Shown piece by piece: positions 1-5,873 of a stretch of 6,169 nucleotides of DNA. The stretch lies in assembly GCA_017467225.1 (NCBI GenBank), contig JAFTSR010000239.1, positions 1 to 6,169 on the forward strand. The letters run 5' to 3'. The stretch's first letter is position 1. Each line of letters opens with the position of its first letter. The DNA comes from Clostridia bacterium (GTDB taxonomy: Bacteria > Bacillota_A > Clostridia > Oscillospirales > CAG-272). The position numbers were made by a program, and so were the translations under genes. The notes under the pieces were generated by a model, which did not search any database, was not told where the DNA came from, and saw nothing but the letters and a program-made list of their open reading frames with translations.

Positions 1-78
1 GCGCATTGCGCGTCCGTTCCAATGCGAAACAAACTTTGAACTTTCAAATGGGTAGCGAAGCGGCGCGAGGGGAGTGAA

Positions 79-99
79 TGACACGCCGGTGGCGTGTCA
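79..99. repeat. Perfect 9-bp inverted repeat in the downstream spacer
   Basis: TGACACGCC (79-87) and GGCGTGTCA (91-99) are exact inverted copies around GGT. It sits in the non-coding spacer beyond the glycyl radical enzyme, next to GC-rich sequence carrying GAGCGAGCGAAG-like short repeats (107-118). The role is unknown: it could be a terminator stem for a gene off the left edge, or part of an intergenic repeat. Confidence 0.5.
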
Positions 100-127
100 G
101 AGCCCGAGCGAGCGAAGCCGCAGGCGA

Positions 128-144
128 GACGGGGCCCCATATGG
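128..144 (+). repeat. Left copy of a 17-bp GC-palindromic motif
   Basis: GACGGGGCCCCATATGG contains the 8-bp palindrome GGGGCCCC. A near-identical copy (16 of 17 bases) lies in the same orientation at 6108-6124, on the other side of the three genes. Similarity does not obviously extend beyond the motif. It may be part of a dispersed intergenic repeat family. Confidence 0.5.
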
Positions 145-150
145 CATACC

Positions 151-173
151 GTTCCGTTCGGACAGAACAGAAC
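151..173. repeat. Imperfect 9-bp inverted repeat
   Basis: GTTCCGTTC (151-159) and GAACAGAAC (165-173) are inverted copies with one mismatch (155/169) around GGACA. It is non-coding and falls between the GC-palindromic motif at 128-144 and the long hairpin at 224-261. No function can be assigned. Confidence 0.4.
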
Positions 174-223
174 CGTTACAAATTTAACCAAACCATTTCC
201 CCAAAAGTTTTTTGAAGGGGAGC

Positions 224-261
224 GCGAGGGGGAACTTTTTTTCAAAAAAGTTCCCCCTCGC
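224..261 (-). terminator. Long hairpin after the glycyl radical enzyme, probable transcription end
   Basis: An 18-bp perfect inverted repeat: the right arm AAAAAAGTTCCCCCTCGC (244-261) is the exact complement of 224-241, with 2 bp between. It begins 16 nt past the glycyl radical enzyme stop codon, the expected place for a terminator. The inner 6 bp are A/T and the outer 12 mostly G/C. No uridine tract follows in the operon's direction (next bases GCTCCCCTTC), so it is not a textbook intrinsic terminator. It may instead be a repeat-type hairpin, an mRNA 3'-end stabiliser, or a terminator read from the plus strand, where ATATATTTT follows. Confidence 0.5.
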
Positions 262-277
262 ATATATTTTCACACAA

Positions 278-2452
278 TTACCCTAGCTCATCGCGGCGGA
301 TGATCTCCTCCTGGGCGCTGGGCGCCATATCGACAAAGATGGCGCTGTAGCCGGTAATGCGGACGGAGAGGTCGCGGTAGGCATCGGGGTTCTTCTGCGC
401 GGCGCGCAGCTCGGCGGTGTCAGCCAGGTTGACCTGCAGCTGCATGCCGCCCAGCTTGAAATACGCCTCGATCAGGGCGCGCAGCCGCAAAAGTCCGGCG
501 TCACCGCGGATGGCATCGCGGCGCAAGCGCACGTTGAGCGCACCCGCGTGCAGACGGTCGGTCGGCAGCTTTGCCACCGAGCGCAGCAGCGTGGTAACCT
601 CGCGTGCGTTGCCGACCGTGGGCGACATGTTCTCGCTCAGCGGCGCGGTGCAGCAGCGACCGTCAACGGTCGCGCCGATCTGTGTGCCCTGCCAGCGGTG
701 GTTCATATCGTTGATGGTCACGTTGAGCGTGTAAACGTCGCGCACACCTGCCTCGTTGGTCGCCTCGCGGTCGATGATATCCAGCAGCGTGTTCAGAAGA
801 CGCACGGCGTGTCCGTCGGCAATTTCGTTGTCCGTGCCGTACTTGGGCGCCTTGCGGCAACGTGCTTGCAGCGCCTCGTAGCCCTCAAAGTTGGCTTTGG
901 TTGCCGTCAGCAGCTCGGACAGCGTGCACACCTTGTCGCGCAGCACCAGCGTATCCACGGCCGCCATCATGTCGGCAGCCGTGCCGATGTTGCGCAGCTG
1001 AGCGTAAAATGCGCTGTAGCGGACGCCGCCCTCGTGGTTGCCGCGCGCGCTCTCCATGGGTCCCTGCAAAAAGCAGTCGTCCAGCGAAAGCGCCGCCGCC
1101 TCGGGCAGCTTCTCGCCGTAATAACGGGCGCGGTAGTTGGCAAAGTGCGGACGGATCTCGGCGGCAAACTGCTCGCCAAGCGCGGTGTAGATATCGTCCA
1201 CGCACAGATTTTCTCTGTCGGCAAGTGTGGGAAAAAGACGCATCAGCATTTCGGGAATGGGGCCACCCAAGCCACCGATAATACTGCTGCCGCCGGCGAT
1301 GTCCGCCCAGTTACAGGGGTGAACGGAATAATCCAGCGCGTGCTCATGTGCGACACCGATGTGCTCGTGCGCCGGAATGACGGTCTCGTCATTGTAGAGC
1401 AGCAGCGAGGAATTGTCGCGGATCTTCTCGCACAAGACCGACCACAGCTCGTCGGTGGTCTCCACCGTAAAGCTGCAGATGACCACGGGATTTTTGAGCT
1501 TGGGCTCGATGTGACGGGCAAACAGCAGATTCAAGGGATTTTCTTTGTGATCAACGTGGTTGCTGTAGCCGCCCAGATTGATGTAGCCGGGAGAATCGTA
1601 GACGGGATTGCGCGTCCAGCCGGTGTGCGCGCCACCCTCGGCAGGGTTTGCCATCTGATGCTCGCCGCGACCCAGGTGCAGCGACATCTTGGTGTAGAAA
1701 TCCTCGATCAAGGCACCTGCTGTCTCGTCGTCCAGCCGCCCTGCGGCAAGGTCGGCCAGGTACAGAGGCAGAAGATCGTCGTCCACGCGCCCCACGTTCA
1801 GGCACGCCACGCAGTTGCCGGCGTAGATCAGATAGATGTTATAAAGGAAGATGGTCAGCTGCAGCCCTTCGCGGAAGGTGGTCGGCGCGCCGACGGTCAG
1901 CGCACGGCAAACCTTGGCCATCTCTGCCTCACCGGCAGATTCAGCCGCGTCGGCGTAGCGTTCAAAATAGCGCAGAATGGCGCGCCAGATCCAAGCCATT
2001 CCCTCAAGGAAGACCTGCGAAGCCTTGCTCTCGCCCTCCGCGCGGGCTTTCTCCAGCCGTGCCTCGGTGGCGCGGAGCATCTCAGGCACGCCGGTCTGTA
2101 GCATCATACGCGTGTCCAGCGTCAGATGTCCGCCGTTGTGACGGGTGATGGGATTGAGATGCGGCGGACGGTTCTGCCAGATCTCCTCCAGGCGTGCTTG
2201 CTCATCAGCGGTCGGCACGTGATCGTCAAAGCGACCGAGCAGCAGATCGTGCCCCTCGACGGGCAGCGAGGCGCGGTCAAGAACGTCGTAAAGTCCCTTA
2301 CCCTGTTGCAGCGGCTGCGGTTCGTCGGCATGTGCCGCCCAGGCCTCGTCTATGAGAAAATAGCGCTCAACCAGCGTCGACTCCTGCGGCTTCTCGCGCA
2401 GAAGACGGATAGCGGTATCAATGGAAATACGAGCTTTCTGTGCAGAGGTCAT
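278..2452 (-). CDS. Glycyl radical enzyme (pyruvate formate-lyase family), unknown substrate
   Basis: A 724-aa member of the PFL/glycerol-dehydratase-type glycyl radical superfamily, cytoplasmic and oxygen-sensitive by family. The C-terminal glycyl-radical loop is intact: RITGYSAIF with the radical glycine at residue 701 (codon 350-352). Mid-protein, LLYNDETVIPAH (351-362) and HALDYSVHPC (371-380) align with the family's NDxxVIPA and DYxxxGC segments, placing the thiyl-radical cysteine at Cys380 (codon 1313-1315). Other family blocks are TFREGLQL (192-199), GRVDDDLLPLY (221-231), PKYGTDNEIAD (536-546) and SENMSPTVG (606-614). The cysteine loop reads HPCNWAD. Most dehydratase, lyase and decarboxylase members have GCVE, so the usual Cys+2 glutamate is Trp382 here; PFL has two adjacent cysteines, also absent. 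The protein is somewhat shorter than most family members (about 760-850 aa). The ATG at 2452 has AGGA 5 nt upstream and a stronger AAAAGGAG 14 nt upstream. It is the second gene of an operon, in the same frame as the preceding gene's TAA. Family is certain; the reaction is not. Confidence 0.9.
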   Translation of the reverse strand: MTSAQKARISIDTAIRLLREKPQESTLVERYFLIDEAWAAHADEPQPLQQGKGLYDVLDRASLPVEGHDLLLGRFDDHVPTADEQARLEEIWQNRPPHLNPITRHNGGHLTLDTRMMLQTGVPEMLRATEARLEKARAEGESKASQVFLEGMAWIWRAILRYFERYADAAESAGEAEMAKVCRALTVGAPTTFREGLQLTIFLYNIYLIYAGNCVACLNVGRVDDDLLPLYLADLAAGRLDDETAGALIEDFYTKMSLHLGRGEHQMANPAEGGAHTGWTRNPVYDSPGYINLGGYSNHVDHKENPLNLLFARHIEPKLKNPVVICSFTVETTDELWSVLCEKIRDNSSLLLYNDETVIPAHEHIGVAHEHALDYSVHPCNWADIAGGSSIIGGLGGPIPEMLMRLFPTLADRENLCVDDIYTALGEQFAAEIRPHFANYRARYYGEKLPEAAALSLDDCFLQGPMESARGNHEGGVRYSAFYAQLRNIGTAADMMAAVDTLVLRDKVCTLSELLTATKANFEGYEALQARCRKAPKYGTDNEIADGHAVRLLNTLLDIIDREATNEAGVRDVYTLNVTINDMNHRWQGTQIGATVDGRCCTAPLSENMSPTVGNAREVTTLLRSVAKLPTDRLHAGALNVRLRRDAIRGDAGLLRLRALIEAYFKLGGMQLQVNLADTAELRAAQKNPDAYRDLSVRITGYSAIFVDMAPSAQEEIIRRDELG

Positions 2453-2479
2453 GGCATTCCTGGTTACTCCTTTTGCGTC

Positions 2480-3493
2480 TTAATTGTTGTGATAAAAATC
2501 GCGAACGGCGGCAAAGAAGGCATCGATGTTCTCCCACTTGGCGTGCGGCGGAATGTCGCAGCCGGAGGAGGGCACAAAGTTCGGGTATTTGCTGCAACGC
2601 GCAAGCAGTGCCGTCGTCTCGGCGTAAATGCTCTCTGGCGTACCGGCAGCAAACTGCGCCACGGGGTCGATGTTACCCATGACCAGTACGTCAGGCGGCA
2701 TCTTCTGCAGCATTTCCTCCATGTCGATGGCGTTGCCGAAATGGTAAGCCACAGCACCCGAGGAAACGATCTGATCGACCAGGCGCATGACCGCACCGCC
2801 GCAGTTGTGGTAGATGACAATGAAATCGTCCGTCTGCACGGCGTCAACGATCTCCTTCATATAAGGCGCAGCGAACTCCTCCATAAGTGCGGGGGAGAGC
2901 AGACCTGCCAAGGGCTCGGCAACCACAACGCCGTCAGCGCCGGCCGCATGATATGCCTTCATATAATCGATCAGAAATGCGGTTGCCTTTTTGAGCACCG
3001 CGTGAACCATGTCGGGCTCGTCGTAGCACAGCATCATGATCTCGGTCACGTCCAGAAGGCGTCCCGCCAGAGAGAACGGACCGATAACGCCGGCGAGCAC
3101 CGGACGGTCGGTGATCAGCTCACAGGCCTTGGCGATGGCGTCGACGTAGCGGCCGGTGCGGTGATCGGCCACGGTGGGAACGACCAGCGCCTGGGCCTCG
3201 GCCTCGGTGTCGATCATGTGACCGGTGACGGTGGGAACCTCGTCGTCACTGAATTTGATCGTCGCGCCGAAGGCATCCGCCTCAACCGACAGATCCATCA
3301 TGCTGACCGATGCCGCGCTGTCGATGCGGTCGGCCACCATCTTCATGCCGCGCGCTTGCATCTCGCCGGAGGAGATCAGCTCACGCACGTTGGTATTCAT
3401 CAAAGAAATGGAGGGGAAGGAGAGAATGGGCAGCGCTTTTTTGACGTCGGCGTCGCGCAGCTCCTCGATCCACTGCTTCATATTTCTGTTCAT
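2480..3493 (-). CDS. URO-D superfamily protein, MtaA/CmuA-type zinc methyltransferase-like
   Basis: A 337-aa TIM-barrel protein of the uroporphyrinogen decarboxylase superfamily. GVIGPFSLAGRLL (135-147) matches the family GPFTLAG block, and GADGVVVAEPLAGLLSP (185-201) matches the barrel segment before the active site. The zinc triad of methylcobamide:thiol methyltransferases appears as H229-N-C231 (IYHNCGG) plus C312 (SSGCDIPP). The spacing is about 80 residues, as in MtaA/MtbA. True HemE is unlikely: the N-terminal MRQAGR block is missing and the HxC...C triad fits the methyltransferase branch. Known relatives move methyl groups between a corrinoid protein and a thiol, or demethylate small compounds. 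No corrinoid protein is encoded here, so donor and acceptor are unknown. The ATG at 3493 is supported by GAGGA (3502-3506) with 8-nt spacing; a second Met at codon 5 is less well placed. The gene has its own promoter and precedes the glycyl radical enzyme by 27 nt, implying a shared pathway. Confidence 0.9.
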   Translation of the reverse strand: MNRNMKQWIEELRDADVKKALPILSFPSISLMNTNVRELISSGEMQARGMKMVADRIDSAASVSMMDLSVEADAFGATIKFSDDEVPTVTGHMIDTEAEAQALVVPTVADHRTGRYVDAIAKACELITDRPVLAGVIGPFSLAGRLLDVTEIMMLCYDEPDMVHAVLKKATAFLIDYMKAYHAAGADGVVVAEPLAGLLSPALMEEFAAPYMKEIVDAVQTDDFIVIYHNCGGAVMRLVDQIVSSGAVAYHFGNAIDMEEMLQKMPPDVLVMGNIDPVAQFAAGTPESIYAETTALLARCSKYPNFVPSSGCDIPPHAKWENIDAFFAAVRDFYHNN

Positions 3494-3511
3494 TGTCGTA
3501 ATCCTCGCTTT

Positions 3512-3528
3512 CTGTGATCACATCACAG
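3512..3528. promoter_or_regulatory. Candidate operator, perfect inverted repeat at the operon start
   Basis: CTGTGATCACATCACAG has perfect 7-bp arms around a 3-bp centre. It also contains an overlapping 10-bp palindrome TGTGATCACA (3513-3522), so three TGTGA/TCACA half-sites are packed together. It lies about 7 to 23 nt downstream of the predicted transcription start, between promoter and ribosome binding site, where a bound repressor would block transcription. The half-sites resemble CRP/FNR sites (TGTGA-N6-TCACA), but the spacer is 5 rather than 6, so the binding family is uncertain. No regulator gene is in the window. Confidence 0.55.
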
Positions 3529-3541
3529 TAGTGTTGGGATT

Positions 3542-3601
3542 ATTATACAATATTTCTTTTCGTTTGTATAGCCCTTTTTTGAAATTTTTTGTTAATTTTT
3601 T
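3542..3601 (-). promoter_or_regulatory. Promoter of the URO-D/glycyl radical enzyme operon
   Basis: Read on the minus strand, a perfect -10 box TATAAT (3542-3547) is preceded by 17 nt and a TATACA -35 box (3565-3570; four of six match TTGACA). Upstream of the -35 box, 3571-3601 is nearly pure A/T with several A-runs, resembling an UP element. Predicted transcription start is near 3535, giving a leader of about 40 nt before the URO-D ATG. The -10 box overlaps the stop codon of the upstream cell-wall gene, so the promoter is embedded in that gene's 3' end. This suggests genes 2 and 3 are controlled separately from gene 1. It is predicted from consensus only. Confidence 0.7.
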
Positions 3602-5786
3602 CTACGCTTTCGCATCCGATCTCGGCGCTCAGCTTATCCACGGTGGCATCGGTCGCCAGCGCCAGAAGTCCCGGTTCTTTTCCCGCCAGGATCAGCCCGT
3701 GCAGACGCATGGAAATGACCGCTACCGCGCCGCCCAGCAGCATGGCCGCCTCCATCTCAGAGCGAGGACAGATCATGCGTCCCCCCTCGCAGGCACAAAG
3801 CACCGCACAACCGACGACATCCTCTACCGCGTCCAGGGCAACGTACACACGCGGACAGCCCGGCGCATAGCGGTGCGCCATGGAAAGCAACTGCTGCATG
3901 GCAGAAAGATCACCGCCGCGTGGGCAGATGCAGACGTAAGCACCGCGCCGCACGGGTAGCGAGCACCGCGCACGCCATGCCGCCACGCCGTCCTCAAGGA
4001 GCGTCATGCGCTCACGCGGCACGCCAAGGCGGAGCAGCAGGTGCCGCGAGTCAGCGTCGCGCAGCGAGATGCCTGCCGCCTGTCGCAGCACCGCACCCAC
4101 CGCCCATTTTGCCCAAAAGCCCTGCAAGGGGCCGATGCCGTTGGCACGCAGCGAAAACGGACAACCAAGGAGCCGCGCTGCCACGCACAGGCCGAGATAA
4201 TAGAGAAGCGAGAGCGAGCCGTGGCGGCTGCCGTTCTGCAAAAGCGACCCTCCACCCAGCAGCAGCGCGTCCGCTTTGCCAAACTGTGCGAATGCGGCAA
4301 GCACACGACGGCGATCAACAACGCGCAGCTGCAGACGCAGCGAGGAAATGACCGTCGCAACGGAAGGTGCTTGCGCGGTTGTGAACCGTCCATACGACGG
4401 TAATCTCATATGCGGCAAGCAACGCCGCGCGTGATACGCCGCTCCCCGTCGGCTGCGGCAGGTGTGTGGTGTCCACCCTTGGGCGCGCTCCGCACAATAC
4501 CACGGTGCATCGGCCAAGGAGCGCGGAGCCGTAGCACCCTGAAAGCGCCGCAAAAGGCAGCGCAAAATGGCCTCGTCACCAAGGTTTCCCTGCCCGAAAT
4601 AGCCGGCGCACACCACGCGCAGCTGCCGCTTTTGGGCGAGCGCCTGCCTGTAGCAGCGCAGCGTTCGCTCCGCCTGCACGTTCACGTCGTACCTTTTTTG
4701 CAGCATGGCGCGCAGCGCACGGGCTTGCGTCGCAAGGCGTGCTTGGTCGGTCCGCAACAGCGCGGTTAGATCGCGCAAGAGAGCGTTTGCTGAGGCCGCC
4801 TCGCCGCCGCGGCAGCAAAAGTTGGTCGCGGCGTGCTCATCAAAATTTTGCGGCGTCAAAGGACCTCCGTAGCCCTCGTTCCCTGCCAGCACCACGGCAC
4901 AGCCGCAGCCGAGTGCCTCCAGCGCCGCGCGCGACACGCCGACAAACGCATGGCAGCGCCGAAACAGCGCGGACGGGTCGCGCACGCTGCCGCTCATGAC
5001 GATATCCGCCGCGCGAAGCCTTGATGAGGCACGCAGCAGCGCTTCCCTTTGCGCCGCAAGCCCGGCAAAGGCATCGCCGCCGCCGATCAGGTACAGCCGC
5101 AGATGCAGACCGCACGCCGCTGCCCGTGCGGCCAGCTCGTCGGCGACTGACAACAAAAGCGATGCACCCAGGCTGCAGTCCGTGTCCATGCGACTGGCAA
5201 ACGCCACCGAAAAGGTGCCGTCCTCCCGCATCGGTGGCAGCAGGTCGGAAAGCTCAACGCCGTTGGGCAGCACGCGAATGGGATGCTTGACCTTGAAATG
5301 CCGCTGCAGATGGACGCGGATATCCTCGCTGACGGCCAGCGTCGCCTCACCCCAGTAGGACAGGCGGGAAAAGCGGGGAGAAAAGGCGGCGTGTGCCGTC
5401 ACAACGCGCAAGGGCGCCAGGGCGCGGCGCACTCCCCTTTTGCGATAGCACGGCCACCGTCCGCCGTCCGTTCCCAATGACAGGCGGGGCAAAAAGCGCA
5501 GAAGCAGCGCACAGCGACGGGTATGGGCATGGATCACGTCGAACTGCCTGCGGCGTACCAGGCGTCGCAAAAAGAGGAAGTTGCGCAGGCACCCAAAGGC
5601 GGACGACATGGGCGCAGGGTAGCGTAGATGTTCCACGCCGCGCGCGCGCAGCGTCGCCTCCAGCTCGCCGCCAAAGGAAACGACTGTCACCTCCTCCCCT
5701 GCCCGATGCAGCGCGCCGGTCAGCGTGAGCACGTGCGTCTCCGCGCCGCCGATGCCCAGTCCGTCGATCAACATTAAAATACGCAT
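3543..5786 (-). CDS. csaB: Fused GT4 glycosyltransferase and CsaB-type polysaccharide pyruvyl transferase
   Basis: A 747-aa two-domain protein. Residues 1-385 are a GT-B-fold GT4 glycosyltransferase: DGLGIGGAETHV (8-19) is the N-terminal loop, FDVIHAHT (82-89) and RVLPNGVEL (171-179) are typical, and AALEALGCGCAVVLAGNEGYGG (287-308) is the C-terminal nucleotide-sugar region. Of the E-x7-E pair only the second Glu (290) is seen. Residues 389-735 are a CsaB-like pyruvyl transferase: GYFGQGNLGDEAIL (395-408), ADALLLGGGSLLQ (506-517), ANGIGP (548-553), ISLRDADS (573-580) and SMRLHGLILAGK (692-703) with the expected Arg694/His696. CsaB adds ketal-pyruvate from PEP to secondary wall polymers, the ligand of SLH-domain proteins. 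I chose the ATG at 5786 because GGGAGGT lies 7 nt upstream. An in-frame GTG at 5795 falls inside that Shine-Dalgarno and is unlikely. Oddities: an atypical Arg/Cys/Trp-rich stretch at 417-488, about 27 cysteines, and a short AT-rich C-terminus. The wall-polymer role is inferred from family. Confidence 0.88.
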   Translation of the reverse strand: MRILMLIDGLGIGGAETHVLTLTGALHRAGEEVTVVSFGGELEATLRARGVEHLRYPAPMSSAFGCLRNFLFLRRLVRRRQFDVIHAHTRRCALLLRFLPRLSLGTDGGRWPCYRKRGVRRALAPLRVVTAHAAFSPRFSRLSYWGEATLAVSEDIRVHLQRHFKVKHPIRVLPNGVELSDLLPPMREDGTFSVAFASRMDTDCSLGASLLLSVADELAARAAACGLHLRLYLIGGGDAFAGLAAQREALLRASSRLRAADIVMSGSVRDPSALFRRCHAFVGVSRAALEALGCGCAVVLAGNEGYGGPLTPQNFDEHAATNFCCRGGEAASANALLRDLTALLRTDQARLATQARALRAMLQKRYDVNVQAERTLRCYRQALAQKRQLRVVCAGYFGQGNLGDEAILRCLLRRFQGATAPRSLADAPWYCAERAQGWTPHTCRSRRGAAYHARRCLPHMRLPSYGRFTTAQAPSVATVISSLRLQLRVVDRRRVLAAFAQFGKADALLLGGGSLLQNGSRHGSLSLLYYLGLCVAARLLGCPFSLRANGIGPLQGFWAKWAVGAVLRQAAGISLRDADSRHLLLRLGVPRERMTLLEDGVAAWRARCSLPVRRGAYVCICPRGGDLSAMQQLLSMAHRYAPGCPRVYVALDAVEDVVGCAVLCACEGGRMICPRSEMEAAMLLGGAVAVISMRLHGLILAGKEPGLLALATDATVDKLSAEIGCESVEKINKKFQKRAIQTKRNIV

Positions 5787-5809
5787 AAAAAACACCTCCC
5801 TTGGGAGGT
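5787..5809 (-). promoter_or_regulatory. Hairpin that buries the Shine-Dalgarno of the csaB-like gene
   Basis: On the minus-strand transcript ACCUCCC (5809-5803) is followed two bases later by its exact complement GGGAGGU (5800-5794), which is the gene's Shine-Dalgarno. Allowing a 4-nt loop gives a six-pair GC-rich stem covering the ribosome binding site. It is followed by G and six U (5793-5787) that run straight into the ATG at 5786. A GC stem plus U-run also resembles a short intrinsic terminator. The arrangement could limit translation or attenuate transcription. The palindrome is plain in the sequence; the regulatory role is inferred. Confidence 0.5.
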
Positions 5810-5825
5810 AGTGTGCCCAGCGGAG

Positions 5826-5861
5826 GGGAGGTTTAGAAGGTGCGAACAGAACTTTCTAACC
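5826..5861 (-). promoter_or_regulatory. Upstream leader hairpin with a second anti-Shine-Dalgarno copy
   Basis: On the minus-strand transcript GGUUAGAAAGU (5861-5851) pairs imperfectly with ACCUUCUAAACC (5841-5830) across a 9-nt loop, with one bulge and one mismatch (a G-A apposition). The segment ACCUCCC at 5832-5826 is a second copy of the element at 5809-5803. It overlaps the hairpin's 3' arm and is also fully complementary to the Shine-Dalgarno at 5800-5794. Alternative pairings are therefore possible in this leader. I recognise no known riboswitch class. Confidence 0.35.
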
Positions 5862-5873
5862 TTTGTTGGATTT

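Larger units (their letters stand above)
1..277. other. Non-coding downstream spacer
   Basis: This stretch past the glycyl radical enzyme stop has no reading frame with a ribosome binding site or recognisable product. It holds, left to right, a 9-bp inverted repeat (79-99), the GC-palindromic motif (128-144), an imperfect inverted repeat (151-173) and the long hairpin (224-261). CCCC and GGGG at 199-202 and 217-220 could form a further weak stem. The composition changes abruptly from GC-rich (55-140) to AT-rich (175-220), as in a mosaic of intergenic repeats. Confidence 0.6.

Noticed and set aside
94..303. Small plus-strand open frame in the downstream spacer
   Set aside because: It runs through the GC motif and the long hairpin and into the end of the glycyl radical gene, has no convincing ribosome binding site, and shows no protein-like pattern.
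548..2101. Long plus-strand open frame (517 codons) opposite the glycyl radical enzyme
   Set aside because: It is antisense to a gene with clear family motifs, has no recognisable domain, and stays open because the GC-rich coding strand rarely yields stop codons in reverse.
278..2452. Reading the glycyl radical enzyme as true pyruvate formate-lyase (pflB) or choline TMA-lyase (cutC)
   Set aside because: The PFL Cys-Cys pair is absent, and so is the GCVE loop of CutC and the dehydratases. The gene context also lacks their usual partners.
2480..3493. Reading the URO-D-like gene as haem-biosynthetic HemE
   Set aside because: The HemE N-terminal MRQAGR block is missing, while the HxC...C zinc triad of the MtaA/CmuA branch is present. 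No other haem genes are nearby.
2126..3517. Long plus-strand open frame (463 codons) opposite the URO-D-like gene
   Set aside because: Antisense shadow of a gene with an intact zinc triad. The predicted protein is a His/Val/Gly-rich string without domain features.
3512..3528. A standard CRP/FNR binding site
   Set aside because: The half-sites match, but the spacer is 5 bp instead of 6 and a second overlapping palindrome exists, so I call it only a candidate operator of unknown regulator.
5787..5795. GTG at 5795 as the start of the csaB-like gene
   Set aside because: The GTG overlaps the Shine-Dalgarno itself. The ATG at 5786 has correct spacing and begins exactly at the conserved MRILMLIDGLGIGG segment.
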